Of a DNA stretch of 64,000 nt, positions 61,530 through 64,000 are shown piece after piece; position 1 is the first letter of the stretch; every line of letters begins with the position of its first letter. This DNA comes from Albimonas sp963816545. Its GTDB lineage: Bacteria; Pseudomonadota; Alphaproteobacteria; Rhodobacterales; Rhodobacteraceae. Under the pieces are notes generated by a model that saw only the letters and a program-made list of their open reading frames with translations, did not search any database and was not told where the DNA came from. Location of the stretch: the NCBI GenBank assembly GCA_963816545.1, contig CAWFLE010000005.1, positions 1 to 64,000 of the forward strand, written 5' to 3'. The position numbers were made by a program, and so were the translations under genes.

Positions 61530-61886
61530 TCAGGCGTTCCCGAACTTCACCGACTCGCCGCAGCCGCAGCTCTCCGTCACGTTGGGGTTGTTGAACACGA
61601 AGCCCGATTCCAGCAGCGCGGTGCGGTAGTCGATCTCGGTGCCGAACAGGAACATCTGCGCCATCGGCGCGATCATCACCCGCGCGCCGTCCTGCTCCAC
61701 CACCTCGTCGTTCGCCTCGGGGGCGTCCGCGAAATCCATGGTGTATTCCATGCCCGCGCAGCCGCCCTTCTTCACGCCGATGCGCAGCCCCGCGGCCTCG
61801 CCGCCGGACTTCGCCATCAGGCGGCGCACATGGGCCGCGGCGGCGGGGGTGAGCGTCACCGGGGACTTGCCGGGTATCCCGAACAT
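61530..61886 (-). CDS. A-type iron-sulfur carrier (IscA/SufA/ErpA family)
   Basis: 118 residues with the three cluster-binding cysteines Cys43 (KKGGCAGMEY), Cys107 and Cys109 (ESCGCGESV), and the family core VTLTPAAAAHVRRLM. It accepts and delivers Fe-S clusters in the SUF/ISC pathway. It is preceded by AAGGAG. A MIP18-type Fe-S maturation protein is encoded 1.4 kb away (63271-63633), so Fe-S assembly is a theme of this end of the window. Confidence 0.93.
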   Translation of the reverse strand: MFGIPGKSPVTLTPAAAAHVRRLMAKSGGEAAGLRIGVKKGGCAGMEYTMDFADAPEANDEVVEQDGARVMIAPMAQMFLFGTEIDYRTALLESGFVFNNPNVTESCGCGESVKFGNA

Positions 61887-62040
61887 GTCGGCTCTCCTTG
61901 AATCTCGCCCGACGCTAGCCATCGGCGGCGGCCCGCGCAACCGGGGGCGGTTCGGCGAGGACGTCATCCAACCGTCATTCGACAGCGTCGGCTCGCACCG
62001 CCATGTATGCCGAGTTCGGCGCGAAAAAAGGAGGGGGCGG

Positions 62041-63243
62041 ATGCGCGACGGCTTGTCCGGGTCCGCGCGGGAGGGGGCGGGAGCAATCTTTCTCGTGTTT
62101 CTGCGCCTCGGGCTGACCAGCTTCGGCGGCCCCGTCGCCCATATCGGCTACTTCCGGGAGGCCCTGGTCCGCCGCCGCGCCTGGCTGTCGGAGGCGGAAT
62201 ACGCCGAGCTTGTCGCGCTCTGCCAGTTCCTGCCCGGCCCCGCCTCCTCGCAGGTGGGCCTCGCCCTCGGCCTGATCCGCGGGGGCCTGCGGGGCGCGCT
62301 GGCGGCCTGGGCGGGGTTCACGCTGCCCTCCGCAATCGCCCTCGCCGCCTTTGCGGCCGGGCTCGCCTCCGCGGGGGACGTTGCCGGGGCCGGGTGGCTC
62401 GCGGGCGTGAAGGCCGCCGCCGTCGCGGTGGTGGCGCAGGCGCTGCTGGGCATGGCCCGCAGCCTCGCGCCGGACGCGCCGCGCCAGATCCTCGCCGCCG
62501 CCGCCGGGGCCGCGGCGCTGCTGGCACCCGGCCTCTGGGGCCAGCTCGGCGCCATCGCGCTGGGCGCGGCCGCGGGGCTGACCCTCCTGCGCGGCGCGAA
62601 GCCCCAGCCCAGCGGTCCCGGCCTCGCCTCCCCGCTCCCGCTCGGGACCGCCGCCGCCTGCCTCGTCGCCTTCTTCGTCCTGCTGGCGGCGCTGCCTTTC
62701 GCGGCCCCCCTCTGCGCCCCGTTCGCCTGGCTCGACGCCTTCTACCGCTCCGGCGCGCTCGTCTTCGGCGGGGGGCACGTCGTCCTCCCCCTCCTCCAGG
62801 CCGAGACGGTGGCCTCCGGCTGGGTCGCCCCGGACGCCTTCACCGCGGGCTACGGCGCCGCGCAGGCCGTCCCCGGCCCGCTTTTCACCTTCGCCGCCTA
62901 TCTCGGCTGGGTGGCCGGAGGCGCCCTCGGCGCCATCCTCTGCCTGATCGGGATCTTTCTGCCCGGCGCGCTGCTGGTCCTCGGCGCGCTGCCCTTCTGG
63001 GACCGGCTGCGCGCTCGCCCCTCCGCCCGCGCGGCGCTCACGGGCGTGAACGCGGCGGTGGTCGGCCTGCTGCTGGCCGCCCTCTACGATCCGGTCTTCA
63101 TCAGCGGCGCCGCGACCCCGGGCGCCTTCGTGGTGGTGCTGGCCGCGTATTTCGCCCTTTCCCGCAATGTCCCGCCGCCGTTCGTGGTCATCGGCGCGGC
63201 CGCGCTGGGACAGGGGATGGCCTGGGCGCAGCTCCCCCTATGA
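62041..63243 (+). CDS. chrA: Chromate transporter, long-chain ChrA
   Basis: 400 residues with two homologous CHR domains. The first has LRLGLTSFGGPVAHIGYFREALV, then CQFLPGPASSQVGLALGLIRGG. The second has AFYRSGALVFGGGHVVLPLLQAE and YGAAQAVPGPLFTFAAYLGWVAGG. The FGGP and FGGGH motifs and about ten hydrophobic segments agree with the two-domain CHR type. It exports chromate across the inner membrane. No chrB regulator is adjacent. It converges on the MIP18-type gene with a hairpin between. Confidence 0.92.
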   Translation: MRDGLSGSAREGAGAIFLVFLRLGLTSFGGPVAHIGYFREALVRRRAWLSEAEYAELVALCQFLPGPASSQVGLALGLIRGGLRGALAAWAGFTLPSAIALAAFAAGLASAGDVAGAGWLAGVKAAAVAVVAQALLGMARSLAPDAPRQILAAAAGAAALLAPGLWGQLGAIALGAAAGLTLLRGAKPQPSGPGLASPLPLGTAAACLVAFFVLLAALPFAAPLCAPFAWLDAFYRSGALVFGGGHVVLPLLQAETVASGWVAPDAFTAGYGAAQAVPGPLFTFAAYLGWVAGGALGAILCLIGIFLPGALLVLGALPFWDRLRARPSARAALTGVNAAVVGLLLAALYDPVFISGAATPGAFVVVLAAYFALSRNVPPPFVVIGAAALGQGMAWAQLPL

Positions 63244-63246
63244 GAA

Positions 63247-63265
63247 CGGCCCCGCGAGGGGGCCG
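63247..63265. terminator. Hairpin between chrA and MIP18-type gene
   Basis: CGGCCCC, five-base loop, GGGGCCG between two convergent stops. It has no T-run, so it is probably a weak bidirectional terminator. Confidence 0.45.
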
Positions 63266-63270
63266 CCGCA

Positions 63271-63633
63271 TCACATGAAGCCCAGCTCTAGCTTCGCCTC
63301 GTCCGACAGCATGTCCATCCCCCAGGGCGGGTCCCACACCATCTGCACGTTGACCGTCTTCACCCCCGGCAGCGGCTCCACCGCGTCGGCCACCCATCCC
63401 GGCATCTCTCCGGCCACCGGGCAGCCCGGCGCGGTCAGGGTCATGTCGATCTCCACATTCGCCTCGTCGTCGATGTGGATGCGGTAGATCAGCCCGAGGT
63501 CGTAGATGTTCACCGGGATCTCCGGGTCGTGCACCGTCCGGCACGCCTCCACGACATTGTCGTAGAGCGGGTGGTCGGGCGTCGAGTTGCCGATCAGCGG
63601 CTCGCCTTCCGCGGGGGTCCGGTCGCCGTCCAT
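63271..63633 (-). CDS. MIP18/DUF59-family Fe-S assembly protein (SufT-like)
   Basis: 120 residues. NVVEACRTVHDPEIPVNIYDLGLIYRIHI and then MTLTAPGCPVAGEMPGWVADAVEPLPGVKTVNVQMVWDPPWGMDMLSDEAKLELG is the complete MIP18 domain with the conserved Cys of APGCP and the WDPPW signature of the SufT/PaaD-like group. It takes part in maturation of Fe-S proteins, usually as the last gene of a suf operon, but here it is detached. The start is the ATG at 63633. Confidence 0.92.
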   Translation of the reverse strand: MDGDRTPAEGEPLIGNSTPDHPLYDNVVEACRTVHDPEIPVNIYDLGLIYRIHIDDEANVEIDMTLTAPGCPVAGEMPGWVADAVEPLPGVKTVNVQMVWDPPWGMDMLSDEAKLELGFM

Positions 63634-63758
63634 GGGATCATCCTTGGGGCTGCGCAACGATGGACCACATATAGAAACGCGAGCGCCCGCGGTCCACCCC
63701 CGCTGGCGTCCGCCCCCCCGCTTCGCTATCAGGCGCGGGCAGCAGCGGAGGCCCCCCA

Positions 63759-64000
63759 ATGGCGACCGGCATCTCCTTCGACATCCATGCCCGCGACGGC
63801 CGCGCCCGCCGCGGCACGCTGACCACGCCGCGCGGCGAGATCCGAACCCCCGCCTTCATGCCCGTGGGCACCGCGGCGACGGTGAAGGCGATGATGCCCG
63901 ACCTCGGTGCGCGAGACGGGGGCCGACATCCTGCTCGGCAACACCTACCACCTGATGCTCCGCCCGGGGGCCGAACGGGTCCATCGCCTCGGCGGCCTGC
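63759..64000 (+). pseudogene. tgt: tRNA-guanine (queuine) transglycosylase, N-terminus, one frameshift
   Basis: The ATG at 63759 (MATGISFDIHARDGRARRG) follows GGAGG. The frame gives RGTLTTPRGEIRTPAFMPVGTAATVKAMMPD, the Tgt N-terminus, and breaks near 63903 at GACCTCGGTG. In the next frame it continues SVRETGADILLGNTYHLMLRPGAERVHRLGGL to the window end. Tgt exchanges G34 of GUN-anticodon tRNAs for a queuosine precursor. One extra base explains the break, again probably a sequencing error. The gene runs out of the window. Confidence 0.9.

Overview
The window is very GC-rich and looks like a chromosomal piece of an alphaproteobacterium of the order Rhodobacterales (Paracoccaceae/Roseobacter type). 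Pointers are the divergent DUF6477/DUF6456 pair, the DUF1285 protein, the MoxR-DUF58-DUF4159 (Bat-like) operon, the tiny aa3-type cytochrome oxidase subunit IV, a non-pyrrolysine MttB paralogue and the GMP synthase locus. The assignment rests on gene content only.

Layout. 1-1.3 kb: wrecked IS630 and IS3 transposases. 1.4-6.8 kb: a NarL-type two-component pair (kinase frameshifted) and two SGNH hydrolases. 6.9-7.6 kb: an IS3 remnant. 7.7-10.9 kb: a TIGR03084-type protein, a flavin monooxygenase and a DUF1285 protein. 11-18.3 kb: a MoxR/DUF58/BatA-DUF4159/large membrane protein operon, followed by two decayed copies of its last 3' end. 18.7-23.6 kb: a GNAT, a flavin reductase, a dead apt, a GlcD-like FAD oxidase and a Sua5-type threonylcarbamoyl-AMP synthase. 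24-29.6 kb: an acyl-CoA dehydrogenase coupled to an MBL hydrolase, cytochrome oxidase subunit IV, an M48 lipoprotein protease and an SDR. Two related long palindromic intergenic elements lie at 23.6 and 26.8 kb. 30-33.8 kb: a periplasmic PaoABC-like molybdo-aldehyde oxidoreductase. 34-42.1 kb: a giant autotransporter of 2,684 codons with one internal in-frame TAG. 42.6-45.8 kb: an ATP-grasp ligase followed by a 666-residue protein with a Cys-His-Asn peptidase-like signature. This pair is the best candidate here for an undescribed system.

46-48.5 kb: a complete IS66 element. 48.7-49.8 kb: small phage-like ORFs ending at tRNA-Lys(CTT). 49.9-50.7 kb: an atypical SDR. 51.3-53.0 kb: a fossil integrative element at the 3' end of guaA. 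It has an att-like direct repeat, the first 30 codons of a tyrosine integrase cut off by an IS3 element, and integrase-proximal repeated motifs. 53-64 kb: guaA, an MttB-family methyltransferase, an IS630 element, DUF6477 and DUF6456 genes, a helix-hairpin-helix protein under a TGC-N3-GCA operator, tpiA, TfoX-like, an A-type Fe-S carrier, chrA, a MIP18-type protein and the start of tgt.

Many otherwise well-conserved genes (tpiA, tgt, the DUF58 gene, the paoC-like gene, the M48 gene, the DUF1285 gene and the kinase) carry single-base indels, often in homopolymers. I read this as residual assembly error rather than mass gene death. Only apt, the 3'-end duplications and the older IS remnants look truly decayed. 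Frameshifted genes are therefore given as one interval each, with the break points noted.
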